Origin: Carnegiea gigantea
Lineage: Eukaryota > Streptophyta > Magnoliopsida > Caryophyllales > Cactaceae
DNA: 64,000 nt
Direction of reading: 5' to 3'
NCBI GenBank assembly: GCA_029747015.1
Contig: JAKOGI010000126.1
Coordinates: 346,501 to 410,500 of the forward strand
A program made the translations under genes and the position numbers. Below, in pieces: positions 45,530 through 58,030 of the stretch. The notes beneath the pieces are model-generated. The model saw only the letters and a program-made list of their open reading frames with translations, was not told the DNA's origin and did no database searches. Each line of letters begins with the position of its first letter. The first letter of the stretch is position 1.

Positions 45530-45985
45530 GAGCATATAAACCAAATCGAAAAATCGAAAAAATCAAACTAAAAAATCGGTTAACTGTACACTTTTTCAAA
45601 AAAATTAGTTCGGTAGACCGAACCAAAAAAAGATTTCGATTTTCAATTCGGTTATAGTTCGAACGATTTGAAAATTCAATTAACTGAACCAACATTATTT
45701 TTTTTTTCAAAAAATTTATACATAAAATATTAAAAATTTAGGTAAGAAAGCGCATTTTTTTAATTATTTAGGAATTATAACCAAAATTTAATTTTTATAA
45801 AAAATTATAATCATAAAAAATAAAAAAATTTAGGTAAGAAAATATACTTTTTTATTAATTTGTGAACAGTTAACCGGTAACCGAACTGAAAAATCGTTAA
45901 TCGAATCGAAAAACAGTTAACCAAAATTTTCGATTCGGTTATGGTTCGAAATTTTCTTGATATTCAGACCAAATCGAAGGAGACT
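45530..45985. repeat. AT-rich dispersed repeat with CGGTTAACCG / AACCGAA motifs
   Basis: Interspersed inverted phrases such as AAATCGGTTAACTG, GGTAGACCGAACC, TTCGATTCGGTTATGGTTCG and TTAACCGGTAACCGAAC form a self-complementary AT-rich tract. It looks like a degenerate MITE or a palindromic transposon end. I could not define its ends or a target duplication. Confidence 0.5.
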
Positions 45986-46123
45986 GAAAACTTAGTACAC
46001 ATCCCCTCAGTTCTCTCTCCCTTTTCTCCGGTTGAGTACGAACAAGAAGAAGGAAGAGAAGACGAAGTCACAACGCAGAGTTCTTGATTTTCTGACCAAA
46101 TCGAAGAAGAAGACTGAAGGATC

Positions 46124-49100
46124 ATGGTAAGTGCTAGTTATTTTGCTTAACATTCATCACATTCGACTTGCATGTTGCATCTTTGTCCTGTCTTTGATTC
46201 CTTTTTTTGAAAATTGATATGCAAATGGATTGTTAAGTTTTTTCAAGTGCTAGATTTTTTTTCTTTTTTGTGTTAGAGTTACTTGTTGAGGTTTTCCACT
46301 GGGGTTTTTCAAGTGCTAAATTTTCTTTTTTTGGAGGCTTTCTGCATCTGGTTCTTCGAATCTGGTTATTTAGCATGCATAATCACACAATTGTCTCTGT
46401 AGGCTTGTTCGGTGAGATAATTTTGTATGTGTAGCTAATTTTGAGAAAAGGTTTTACACAAGGGGAAAAGAATTTGGTTGTTCATTATAAGGATAAAATG
46501 CTCTCAATTTTTGATGTTAATTTAGAAGAATATCAAGTGATTGACCTATTTAGAGATGTGAAGAGAGCAGCTATGGAACAAAGTGTGAATTTTTCCAAAT
46601 TTGCAGGATTTCTTTGGCATCCTCTTAGGAAAGAGAATCAAAGGTGGGCACTTAGGTGTGATAAGGATTTGGTAAAGTTGTCAAGCCATTGGGAGACTCT
46701 GAAAAAAGGTAATGTAATACCTTTATATATGGTTGCCTGAAGCTAGTGATGTGCAAAAGGATGTTGAAAGCATGGAACAGTTGTAGGCATCCAAACTGGA
46801 AGGCCTTGACCAACCTCGCCCTATCTCCCAACAGTCAACAGAACCTACACTAAATGAAACTAGACCGAACTCTCAACAATCAAAAGAGCCAACACTAGGT
46901 AAAGCTAGGTTTTGGGCAAACAATTTGATTTTGAGACCAAATGGCATTTATGTTAGTCCTAAGGTTTCAGCAAAGGCCTAGCCCAAATCAAAAGCAAAGC
47001 AAGTTGTTAGAAAATCCCTACCTAACCAAACCCAACAAACTAGTTTCCAACCAAGTCATCCACCCAGAAGGCCCCAAATAAGATCACAGGGATGCCCAAC
47101 CCCTACCCCCGTAATCCTCTCTCAATACCAACACTTCCAGTCCATGTCTCTATCCCAACAACCCATGCAACCCCACTTACTTCAAAAAACCCTCCCAACC
47201 CAGCCATACCCCTAGAAGAGCCTGGATAAGATCACAAGAAAATCCAACCCCTGCCCCTATAAGTCCTTCAACACCAACACCTATAACCCAACTACAAAGT
47301 CCCTTTTCTCAACCCTGCTGCAGTCCAAGAAGGGCCCAGAAAAGCCCATCTCAGGCTTGTATTGCTTCAACCACATCTTAGCCATGCAACACTCCAATAA
47401 GAGCCAAACCAAAATCTCATTCAACACAATCAAGGCACTCAGTTGATACAAGTTTGGGGATTGTGAGGAAGGATTATAATGACCTGCACGACTTTCATGT
47501 GGGTTCTTTATGCCAACCATAAATCCCATAGTTGGATATATTCTTTGAAGATGATGAGAATGTGGTCAGTAAGGAGGTGGAGCAAGCAGATGGTGACAGT
47601 AAGGAGAGTGACTCTGAGCGAGGTGAAAGTGAGGGGAGTGACTATGAGGGAGGTGAAAGTGGCAAGAGTCAATGGATGAGGAGTCAGGTCATGAGGGGCT
47701 AGAAGACATTAACTTAGAGACAGATACTTAAGTTAAAATGGTGTTAGGGCGTCAATTGGTTGATGAAGATGGGAGTGGAAGTCAATTAGTAGTCAATAAA
47801 ATGGCTAAAGTGTTCCAAAAGGGTAGGTTATGGAGCAAAGGGAGGGATGGAAAGGTGAAATTGACTCCTAGTGACATCTTTACTTGTAAGGAGGACTTGC
47901 TGAAAGTGATGAGAAAATATTGTGTTCAAGAAGGTGTATCTTTCAGGAAACTAAGGAATGATAGGAAAAGATACACCAAGAAATGCTTTGATTCTAGATG
48001 CACATTTAGGATTCATGCATCAATGTTGGTTGACAATATCACTTGGATCATAAGAAGCATCGCTGGAAGTGGTGTATGTCCTGTGGCTGAAGAGAACAAG
48101 ATGGCAAATTCCAGATGGGTTGCCAGCCATCTGTTGGAGGACTTTAGGTCTAATCCAATCATGGATGGCAAATGTATACAAGATACAATCATGAAGAGAT
48201 ATGAGGTCTTCGTTCCTAATCATATCTGCTGGGCTGCAAGGAGGTTTGTAAAAGAGATTGTAAAAGGCAAACATGATGAAGAGTATAGGGTGCTTCCAAA
48301 ATACATGGCGCAGCTCCAGGAAAGAAATCCAAAGTCTGTATGCTTCATAAACTGGACTAACCAAGGTCCAGGGAAGAACCCCACCGTTAAGAGGTGTATG
48401 ATCTGTGTTGGTTCAGTAATATCAGCTTTTAAAGAGCATTGCAGGCCTCTCATTGGCATTGATGCATGCTTTTTAAAAGGTCCCTACAATGGAGTGCTGA
48501 TAACTGCTATAGGATTGGATGGCAATAATGGTCAGTTCCCTCTTGCTTATGGGGTGACATCATATGAAAATGAAGAGGAGCGGGGTTTCTTTATTCATGG
48601 ACTTGTTGTGGCTCTAGAAGCAAGGGAGGATAGCTCTAAATATACCATCATGTCTGATAGACACAAGGTAATACATCACTAACTAAATCCCAAAGTTTAT
48701 ATGTTTCTTGTATATGTATGCTGATATAAATTATTTTCTTATTTTGGTCACTCAAGGGTATAATTAAAGCACTAAAGAAGATCATGCCACAAGCTTCAAG
48801 GAAGATCTGTGTTCTGCACTTTTACAAGAATTTTGCTTGTCAATACACTGGTAAGTCAACTGTTAACCCTATTTTTACCCTTTAGTTATCATTTTAGAGA
48901 TGTTGAGTTATTTTTCCCATTAAAACATTGCAAGGTACTTGGTTCTATCATTGTTTCTATACTGCTGCAAATGCTTGCTCTCCCTAGGTGTTTACAAAGG
49001 CTATGGACAACATAAAAGAGAAGGATGCTTCTGCATATCACTGGCTAAAGGACAATGAGCCCCCAGAATATTGAGCTAGGATTAAGTTTGATAGGGCCCT

Positions 49101-49789
49101 AAAGTCGGATGACAATACTAATAACTTTGTTGAGAGTTTTAACAATGCTATTTTGAAGCATAGGGGCAAGCCAGTGTACAATATGCTAGAAGAGATTAGG
49201 AAGATAGTTGGAAGCAGGTTTGATAGGAGGTTTCAATTGGCAGCAAGTTGGGATGGCAAAGTCACATCCTATGTGGAGAAAAAGTTAAGGATGATTGAGA
49301 TAGAAGCCAGGAAGTGTCGTAATATTGTTCCTATAGGAAGGGGAGAGTTTGATGTTTTAGAGGGTAATACTAACTTTACTGTCAAGGTAAGAGACCACTA
49401 CTGTGATTGTAAAAAAAGGGCAAGTTAGTGGCTTGCCTTGCAAACATGCAGCTAGATGTATTCTAAGGATGAACCAAAAGTTGGAGGACTATTGTGCTCA
49501 CTGGTTTCTGGTTGAAAAATATAGAAAGTTGTATGATGGAATTATTCATCCTATTCCTGACGCATGCATATGGGGGGAGACTAGTTTGCTAAGATTAGAT
49601 CCTCCTTTTGAATTGAAGAAAAAAGGAAGGTCAGAAAAGCACAAGAAGAGAGAGTCCATTGCTGTTATAAAGCTCCAAGGCAGGTTAAGATATGGCAGTG
49701 ACACCAAAAGGTGCAAGAATTGTAGGCAACTAGGGCATAGCACTCTAACTTGTGAAAAACCAAGGGATGCAAGTGGCAACTTCATCTAG
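46124..49789 (+). pseudogene. MULE (MuDR-type) transposase, broken
   Basis: First exon ATG|GTAAGT at 46124-46126, second exon from about 46435 (LILRKGFTQGEKNLVVHY), the MuDR N-terminal domain, stopped by TGA 46738. The Pro/Gln-rich and acidic linker to 47690 is full of stops. From 47738 the MuDR zinc-binding and transposase regions read well: CFDSRCTFRIHA, then PLIGIDACFLKG (catalytic Asp codon 48461) and MSDRHKG (Asp codon 48656), with an intron at about 48669. A TAG (about 48986) and a TGA (about 49072) interrupt; NFVESFNNAI holds the Glu (codon 49132). The SWIM finger YCDCKK..GLPCKHAA is split by a one-base shift in an A/G run near 49420. It ends with a knuckle CKNCRQLGHSTLTC. The element ends were not found. 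Confidence 0.88.
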
Positions 49790-50260
49790 AAATACAAGAG
49801 GAAGCCCAAGCAGAAAAAGAGAAATCAGGTTGGGAGGCCTACAAAGGTTCAGAAGATCAGCCATGCTACCACTGCTGCAGCAACCTCAGTTACTCCCGCT
49901 CAATCCAGCCAAGCTCACCATCAATGATGCAATTGCAATCTCTGTGTTTTTTGGACAACAAATACCTTTGTACTGCTTATGTTGTCTTAGTCCCCCCTCT
50001 CCTGACAGAATTTAGAGTGTTGGTTACATTTCGGAATTTTTTGTACACCTGATGATGCTCATTTGTAAATCTTGTGCTGGGAGAAGCAACAATGCAATGT
50101 ACAAACTTGTCAATATTTCTTTTGCAACCACACAAGAGCTTAATCATAAGTCTATTAGCATTAAACATGTCACATTACATAACACATTTCATATTATCAT
50201 TACAATTGACTGCATTATGATCACAGCAATTAGTAACATAACAATGATGCTCTGACCCTT

Positions 50261-50521
50261 CTATATCATTTGCACAATCATTTTCAGTTCTCTGAATTCT
50301 TGCCTCATTGCTTGAATCTCACTCAATATCTTTGCATTCAAATTCTGCCCCATAGCATCAGCCCAACTAAGAAACTCATCACATTGCAAACATTTCATGT
50401 AAACTCTTTCAGGATTATTGATTAACTGTAACACTCTTCTTGTACCTTGAACAGTACATCTCAAACATGTCATAAATTCATGCTTATTTTGACTGCTCCA
50501 TGAGAAAGAAGAGCCTTGCAT
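50261..50521 (-). CDS. Small GRF-type zinc-finger protein, convergent to the MULE gene
   Basis: 86 codons from ATG 50521 (MQGSSFSWSSQNKHEF). The cysteines and aromatic residues follow the GRF pattern: MTCLRCTVQGTRR, then NNPERVYMKCLQCDEFLSWAD, with Cys-X2-Cys, the NPxR turn, the second Cys pair and the W-x-D ending. A C-terminal amphipathic stretch (LNAKILSEIQAMRQEFRELK) may form a coiled coil. GRF fingers bind single-stranded nucleic acid in other proteins. Small GRF ORFs are often annotated in plant repeats. Its position, 0.5 kb past and pointing at the transposase gene, suggests it is the second gene of the same MULE, but that is inference. An acceptor TTGATATTAG precedes the start and may mark an upstream exon near 50780. 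Confidence 0.6.
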   Translation of the reverse strand: MQGSSFSWSSQNKHEFMTCLRCTVQGTRRVLQLINNPERVYMKCLQCDEFLSWADAMGQNLNAKILSEIQAMRQEFRELKMIVQMI

Positions 50522-51389
50522 TTTCAGTTCCCTAATATCAACAACATTATCATTAAAAAAAATATTCCTATTATCATTTGCTATATACTATAAGTTTTGT
50601 TAAATAAAATATTCCTATTATCATTTGCTATATCCCAAAGTTTTGTTTAAAAAAACATTCCTATAATCAAGGTTTAAATTTAAAAACAAAAAGTATTATT
50701 CAATTAATTATTTTCAATTAATATATTACAATATATAAATTTTGTGCATAAAAAAATATTACCTTCAATGGCATCACCTTGCTGCTCAACACTTTGCAAT
50801 GAAAGGAAGAGGAAACGAAAGATGCAAGAGAAACAGTGGGATGGGAAGATGATGGAGTGTTGCCTTAAATAAAGAGAGCATGAGGAGAGATGACCATCGG
50901 AGGGAGGCGGGTTTTTAAAAAAACTCAAACTATTCCCACCAACTTAGTCTTAGCAGCCTAAAATAGTAAATAACGGAAATTTTGGTATTTTACACATTCC
51001 AATACTTTCCTGCCAAAATTTGCTCGGAATTTGCATAGCTGGCACCAAAAATGGACTTATCACTAGTTGCAGCAAAATAAAAGGGACATGATAATCTATT
51101 TTTAGAACACAAGGCCCTGAAAATAGATTCCATAAAATAGTATGTACCTCAGAGCCATTTTTTGCGTTCTAGAGCATATAAACACTATACATAAAGCATA
51201 TCCCGCCAAATCATTTTTATACAGTACATTGAAGAAACCCTATATCATGGTTTATTGGGAGTGCAAGCATAATGAAGATCAAAACATACGAGTGCAAAAC
51301 ATACACGACACTCAAAAATCCCGTTAAAAGCTACTTTAACCTCCCAGGGACAAAAAGGGGCAGAAACGTCCAACACTGAGATAACACAT
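50522..51389. other. Upstream region of the GRF ORF; AT-rich, no other gene
   Basis: A directly repeated phrase AAATATTCCTATTATCATTTGCTATA occurs at about 50559 and 50607 and decays once more. On the minus strand, TTTATTTAAGG (50873-50863) and a pyrimidine-rich stretch could be promoter and leader of the GRF gene, with a possible donor AAG|GTAATATT near 50765. Nothing else recognised. Confidence 0.4.
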
Positions 51390-51630
51390 CTCATTTATGT
51401 CAGTGTTAAATTGACAATGGATACCACACTTGGTTCAAGCCTATTTATATTGGCTCAACATGAGCCCATCCCATGCTACTCTAAGCCCATCCTATACTTC
51501 AAGTTTTGTCTTGAACGTCCACTCAGCATCTCCACCTCATTTTGATCCTTTCTCCCTCACCTATCACACTAAGACTACCAACACTTGAACAGTGAAGGAC
51601 AAAAGCACCAACCCAGCCCATCTCTATGTT
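51390..51630. repeat. Locus repeat R1, partial copy
   Basis: Shares TTGGTTCAAGCCTATTTATA, GAGCCCATCCCA, CACCTCATTTTGATCC and CACTTGAACAGTGAAGGA with 52850-53030, in order. Confidence 0.6.
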
Positions 51631-52839
51631 CTGCCATGTTATACCCTACGTCTTGCTCACTGAGCAACTAACCTTTAAAAACCATGAATGAAAATTGGAT
51701 GTTCAGAATTTTGTCTTTGTCCATGGAAAAGGAAAAACTCCTTAGTTGCAATCCCCTATTCGAAATAATCCGTCTCTGATCTAATGTTACAAGAAATAGT
51801 GCTCCAACTGTATGAATGCATTGCTAAATATATAGACCTTGTATCAGACCTATCTTGACCAATAAGCAACTTCCATATCCATTTTAAACAATTTGTGTAC
51901 AAAAGACGTAATGAACCTCCTCTGTCCATCGGCCTGCACTTCTGTTATATCATTTTTCTCAAGTTGTCTATTTACTTGTTAATTGATAATTTCGTTTGTT
52001 ATCCTATCCCTAATAATTTGCTATTCAGACCCCTGTAAAATTGGTTGATGCTACTTAGTATTCTTGATCTTCAAGTTACTGAGTTGCTATTCTATGTAAT
52101 GTCATTACAACCTTGGATGTCATCTGAGTACTGATACGTGTGTGATGCTATGTGAAGCTATTTTATGTCTCACTACTCGACTGTGACATGAAAGCTCCCT
52201 ACTTTATTGACGTTAAAACGATTCGATTTCTGGATGCTTTTGAATGAGATTGATTTAGTCTTGCTATAATGGCATGCTTTTGATTACTCCATTGATGGTC
52301 TCATGTGAAAAGCCTTTAGATGCCAACTTATCTTGCTTAGAAATAAGATTGAAAGCCTGTATTCCTTTTAAGATAAGTTTTGATATGGTCATCCATGCTC
52401 ACTCATTTGTCCATTTTCTACTAGTTTGCCCTCGACACCTTTAATATAGTGGACGGACATTTAAAGAGGTTTAGCAAGGAGGAGACTGGATACCATAACC
52501 TTTTTTTTTCCTGTCTGAAAGTCGTGTTTAATTATAGAGTAAGGTTTTGAATTCTGCTGTTGATTTGTGTCATATGCACATGTACCTCATGTTTTATTAT
52601 ACGATAGACTTTAGAATTTCGAGGAAAAAATTCTTTTAAGGGGAGAGAATGTAATAGGTAACGAATTTCAATTAGGAATAATTATAAAGGTGATAATTTT
52701 ATTATCCATGTCTGATTATATTAGACATATCATGTGTTTGTGTGAAATTAGCAGGTTTAGTTAAAATTACACCGAAGTGTGATTTCGTAAAATTACCGAA
52801 ATTGAATTGGACTATTTGGTCTCGCAATCAATTGTGCTT
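51631..52839. other. No gene seen
   Basis: About 1.2 kb without a conserved frame. The interior (52300-52800) looks like ordinary AT-rich intergenic DNA. Confidence 0.4.
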
Positions 52840-53345
52840 GACTTATTTAGGCACATCCTACAGGTGTCGACACTTGATTCAAGCATATTATACCTCTCCA
52901 ACGTGAGCCCATCCCAAGCTCCCATTAGCCTGTCAAATCTCAACAGATCTACCTCATTTTGAACCTCTCTCCTTTGCCTGTTCCACTGCGACTGCCAAAA
53001 CTTGAACAATGAAGGAGGGAAGCACTAACCTAGCCTTTCGAAAAAGAGGGATGCCTCATTGTAAGCCAACTGAAGAACTCGTATTGAAAAATGATATTAC
53101 ATCAACAAATTGCTAATGAATTCCCCTTTGTAAAATTTATCAAGACAATGTTAATTTCATGGAGCGTTAAAGAAAAATGCCGCCTTCCTGGTGTCAAAAG
53201 GCTACTTTCTTCCAAAACAGCACCAGGCATTCAGAGTACTGGCTCTTTGATCTGCTTCAAGGACGACATAAAAACATAACGTCACAGCTCGTGCTTCAAC
53301 AATATCCCAGCAGCATCAGCTCAAAGAATTGGATTATCCTAGCAG
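52840..53345. repeat. Locus repeat R1, copy 2
   Basis: Matches 40470-40910 and the partial copy at 51390-51630 (CAACAGATCTACCTCA, AACAAATTGCTAATGAATTCC, ATCCCAGCAGCAT). Confidence 0.6.
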
Positions 53346-54833
53346 CCACACTGATAAAAGCACTTGCCTTCTAGACTACTTGTCTCGAGACAGTGAGTTA
53401 CATAATTGACCCCATTGCAGTTAGGAATTAGATAGAACTATATGCATGCCAGACTCGATCCAACAGCACCCAGATCGTGGCCAATATACGAGCCTTGCCC
53501 TGTATTTTTTTTTAAAAAAAAAAACAATGCTAGCAAACAGGCAGAGTCACCATGGTTCATATTGTTGTGCGATGATTGATTTGGCAACTAAACCAGAAGC
53601 CTAAATTGTAATAGTCAAATGATGAATGTCTTACTACAAGACACTTCTTTAATAGATCAAGAAACTAGTGAAAAACAAGCAAGCACTTCGCTGAATTACT
53701 AGAAATGAATAGTTTCTTTTGATCATTCCAATTTATATTATCTGTATAAATGAACTACAAACTGTTGCCTTATTCTAGTTGTTTGTTCAATTATAGTTCC
53801 AGTTATCACCTCGAGGTGTACCATCCCATGCAGTTCTACGACAAATGAGATGCTTGAGGGTCCCAGTAGCAAGCTAAAGCATACATAAACAAATCCTATC
53901 GGCAAATCATTCAACAAATCAATCCTATAGACAAATCTATGTTATTCTTATTCTTCATTTGACATCAAACGCCAATGTCAAGTACTAAACGATGCCATGG
54001 ATTTGGACACTTGGGCCAAACTAAAACATACAAAATTTTACTTGATATTAAAAAAAGTCATTGCATTATCTATCATATTATAGTTAGCAAGCTTAACAAA
54101 ACTTCAGAAGACGGATGACAGAATATGATTTTAGGTTTTTAGTCCAATCTTCTTAAAATGAAGCAGAGTTTAAGCAGTATAACCCTAAGCATATCAATAT
54201 GAATTATGAAGAATCAAAGTAGGTCAGCATGCCACATCTCCTTGCACATCTAGAAAAATAGCAAGTTATCAGTCAACAAAGGTGCTATCTTCAGTATGCC
54301 ATCTTTCCTCGTAATTCTCATTGAATCAAGGATTGACATGGACCAAAGAACATGATGAGGTGAGAAAAAATGTGATGCATTTATATGCATACCAAATAGT
54401 TTTTATTTCAAGAAAAATTACCTAACTATAGTTCATTTTTTGCAAATAATAAATAGGGAACCGACTACAAAAATAGAGAGAACAATCAGCATTAGTTATG
54501 TCAAGCCAATTCAACTGCAATTATGTATACACTCTCGTGCGCAAAGGCTAGGGCCACAGATACAATCAGATATCTTCCTTGATATTTAGTCCAGCAAACG
54601 TAAATGCGAGTACGTATTACATATGAGACAACCAAAAAACAAAAGGCTAAACAAAAAGCCACGAAGAGGATCTACATCTAGGGGGTGGCGACAACATAGC
54701 TATTTCTAAACCAAGAACTTGGTGAAAAGATTACAACGTAGCTATCTCTAACACAAGAAGAACTTGATGAAAAGATGGGACAACAGTCCAGAGATCATAT
54801 TATTCAAAACTGCCATCTTGCTATCAACACACA
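53346..54833. other. No gene seen
   Basis: About 1.5 kb of AT-rich spacer. No frame, RNA gene or repeat of this window recognised. Confidence 0.4.
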
Positions 54834-54841
54834 GCCAAGAG

Positions 54842-55565
54842 TAGGAACGGCAGTGGGCCAGGGAATCCCTGTCCCCGTCGGAACCTCGCCCTACATTGGG
54901 GAAAATTCCCGTCCCCAATGGGGATGGGGATAGGGACAAAAATAAATCCCTGAGCAGAGATGAGGACGGGGACTGGGCGAAAATTTACCCCGTCTCCATC
55001 CCCGCTCCCCTGCTGGGGGATATTTCCTCGTCCCCATCCCCGTTTCCTGTCGCCAGTTGGGAAAAAATCGTCATCCTCATTCCGGTATATTAATTTAAAA
55101 TTACATATGAGCCATTTATTTGTGAACATAATTCTAAGGTTATACCGGTAAATTAAGTTGAAAAATCATTAGATTGTATGAACTTATTTTGTGTAATTTT
55201 TCATTGTTAGACTTATATTGTATGAACATGTTAAACCTTAATTTAGGATAGATTAAAATTTAATAAAGTTTGCTAGACTTATGTTGCATGAAGCATATAA
55301 GAGCTTATTGTACAAATTAATCGGAACTAACGTTTAGGGATGATAAATTAGGCTTTCATCCAAGACTTGTAATATAATTATCACAAAGAACTGGAAAAGA
55401 ATGGTGGGTAAAATTTCCGTTAGGACCCCGTCAGGGATTAGATCCCCGTCGGGCACAGGGACGGGGATGGGGGAGAACTTTTCACGCAATGGGGAACGGG
55501 ATCTTACCGGGGACGGGGACAGGCAATATGTCCCCCATCTCCAACCCGCCCCATTGCCATCCCTA
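54842..55565. mobile_element. hAT-type non-autonomous element with GGGGACGGGG repeats
   Basis: The ends are inverted repeats: TAGGAACGGCAGTGGGCCAG at the left, and at the right TAGGGATGGCAATGGGGCGG on the opposite strand, resembling the TAGGGATG ends of Ac-like hAT elements. The flanks GCCAAGAG (54834-54841) and GCCGAGAG (55566-55573) form an 8-bp duplication with one mismatch, as expected for hAT. The subterminal parts (54870-55050 and 55420-55550) are packed with GGGGAYGGGGA / CCCCGTCCCC. No transposase frame is present. Confidence 0.85.
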
Positions 55566-55573
55566 GCCGAGAG

Positions 55574-56177
55574 AAGTGAGAGGATAGAAATGCAGAGCAT
55601 AATAATTTGAAGCATCAAAGTTGGTCAGCATTTCATATTCCCCCAGCATATCTATATGAAGCATATCACCTAAATTAGAAACTGCTTGAGAAGTGAAGCA
55701 TGCATGATAATATATTGGCTAACTGGCTAGAAATATAAGCTAGCAACGAAGAAACACAGGCTTGTACATAACATTTTTACCCCCCCCAGTTGGCAGGGAT
55801 CCCACCATATGGTTTTATCATCATATTGGAACCTGTAGAAAAAAAGGAATAAGGTGAATAATAGAGCATGTTCAATGTCATTTCCTGCATGGTTCCTGGA
55901 TATTCTTAATTGGTGGCCATAATAGACTCAATCAACTGCAAGCTGCTTTATTGTATCAAAGGCTCACACGGAGTGACTTCAAACATGTGCATACCTATAA
56001 CTAGCAAAAATGGAGATATCAATAACATACGAAGTCCATATCACCCATCAATTAATTTCGAATAAAATAAGCATGAGATGTTACACAAAGGATTTCAGTC
56101 CAATCCTCCTAGAAATAGAGCTCCAGGAGCGTAACCCAAAACCATAGAACAGGCACACCTGAAATGAAAGGAAAAAA
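55574..56177. other. No gene seen
   Basis: About 0.6 kb spacer before copy 2 of the duplication, with a short C-run near 55780. Confidence 0.4.
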
Positions 56178-57239
56178 AGAGTCCTCAAATAGGAAAAAAA
56201 GAGCGATAAGCCTACAAAACGAAAGGAGACCCTAATCGGAATCCAAGGAACTCAGGAACAATCTCCGTAAACCAGATTCTATATCGCAAAGATCCGATGC
56301 AAGAACGCAAGATAGAGAATGAAATGACATAGGAAAATTGGAAAGGGTTAGGGATATTTATAACCCCGCTGAGGGGACCTAAGGTACATACCCATGTACG
56401 ATGTTCATGAACATACCTATATAAGAGGCATCATATAAATGGGCTAAGCCCCTATTTCATTTCCCCCAATCTAACAAACATTTTTGTAATTCATCCAGCC
56501 CACCCAACTAAAAAAAGCTACATTGTAGGGAATAAAGGGTACACTGATGACAGAAAAAGATACATTACAGGCAAAAAAAGATACATTGCAGGAAACAAAC
56601 AGTACAGCGCAGAAAGGAAATGATACACTACAAACAGAAAAGATATACTACTTTGGGGGAAAAAAAGACACTATAACATATTAATCGTGCGTCCACTATA
56701 TGATTCCAAGGTATGTACTATACTAGATACATACATTTGTATCTAAGAATTTTCCACATAACACCCGATATCACGTGCTTTTTACACGATATCCTATTCA
56801 CGCGTTTGTGACATGGTTTAGCCAAGTCAATGCGTATGTTAGAATACTTATGCGTATTTTAGGTTTCAACCTTTTTTTTTTTGGGTGACCCTTTTGGTTC
56901 CCAGTTGGTTTCTTTTGTTCCCAGTTGGTTTACTAGTTAGCATGTAGCAACGCAACTTCTTTCCCCCTGCTAGGAAAATAAAACAAACTCAAATGCCTAG
57001 CTGTAAAACAAATGAATCAATGAGTTTTTCATATATCCAAATTCGATAACCCTGGTTTTTGACAGAAATATATCCTATGCTTTTACATTATGTTTTTAAA
57101 AAATAAATGCAATAATCAAATCTAGAAAATAGAAAATCATCCAAAAAATCAATTTCTTACTCTTAGCATATAATTTTTTCCTATATCTTTTTACTTATAA
57201 ATAAAAAAGCATCTATTTTCAGAAGTAATCACTAAGCTT

Positions 57240-57406
57240 TTTTTTTTGGATCTTGGATCATCCATTTCACTGGAGTCGAGCTACTGTTGACCCAATAAGG
57301 GGTAGAATTCTCCCATCACAGATTTTCCCCATTCACAATATTCGAACCCGAGACATTGCTTAAAAAGAATAAGTGTCAAACCACTTGAACCAACCTGTGT
57401 TAGTAA
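57240..57406 (-). mobile_element. tRNA-derived SINE, absent from copy 1
   Basis: On the minus strand the element has an A-box-like GGTTGGTTCAAGTGG (57395-57381), a B-box-like GGGTTCGAAT (57349-57340) and ends in an A-run (T-run at 57240-57248). TAATCACTAAGCTT (57226-57239) and TAATCACTAAACTT (57407-57420) form a 14-bp duplication with one mismatch. The matching site in copy 1 (about 20957-20970) has a single TAATCACTAAACTT and no insert. Confidence 0.85.
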
Positions 57407-57628
57407 TAATCACTAAACTTAAAACGCCTAAACATGCTTAAAATAGATAAGTTGCAATTAATATCAAAGGAGTAACTTATCACTGGTATTTCCCAAGACG
57501 TATAGTAAAATGTTTAATTCTTATTAAAAAAGTCTATATTTTAATTTCCTTCGCGTCATCTTTAAAGGGAAAACCAAAATCTAAATTTAGAAAAGGATTA
57601 AAAAAAATGAAGTCACGACACCTACTGT

Positions 57629-58030
57629 CTATGTTACATGGACTCGAATATGAAGTGTCGGACATGGGTATGGATCCGAGTGTCCGACTCGTCAAAGCTC
57701 TAATTTTAGGGCACACAAGAACACTATTCAAAATTTGGATATGGATATGAGGACTCATAAGCTTACATATCAAAGTTGCAATTTCAAGTTAATCTTTTTA
57801 AATATTTCAATAGTTACAAGGTTGTCAACTTGCCAAATAGTTGAACATTAAAGATCCACCACAAGAATAATGAACGAGGAAAGAAAAAGACCACATCTTC
57901 TTAATTTTTTTTTCACCCTTACTGCTTTAGAGTTTGGATAAGGGTCTGACAAGGATCCCATATCCTATCCGCAGAATGTCGTGTCCGACATGGGTACCGC
58001 AGGGCAAAATGGCGAGTCCGGGAATCATAG
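57629..58030. mobile_element. hAT-like MITE, absent from copy 1, TSD CCTACTGT
   Basis: 402 bp. The termini CTATGTTACATGGACTC (57629-57645) and, inverted, CTATGATTCCCGGACTC (58030-58014) match at 13 of 17 positions. CCTACTGT flanks both sides (57621-57628 and 58031-58038), an 8-bp duplication typical of hAT. Copy 1 has a single ATACTGT and continues without interruption near 21178. Internal GTGTCCGAC-type phrases resemble common plant dispersed repeats. Confidence 0.85.

Noticed and set aside
57241..57410. tRNA gene suggested by A and B box motifs
   Set aside because: No cloverleaf can be formed, and an A-run plus 14-bp target duplication show it is a SINE.
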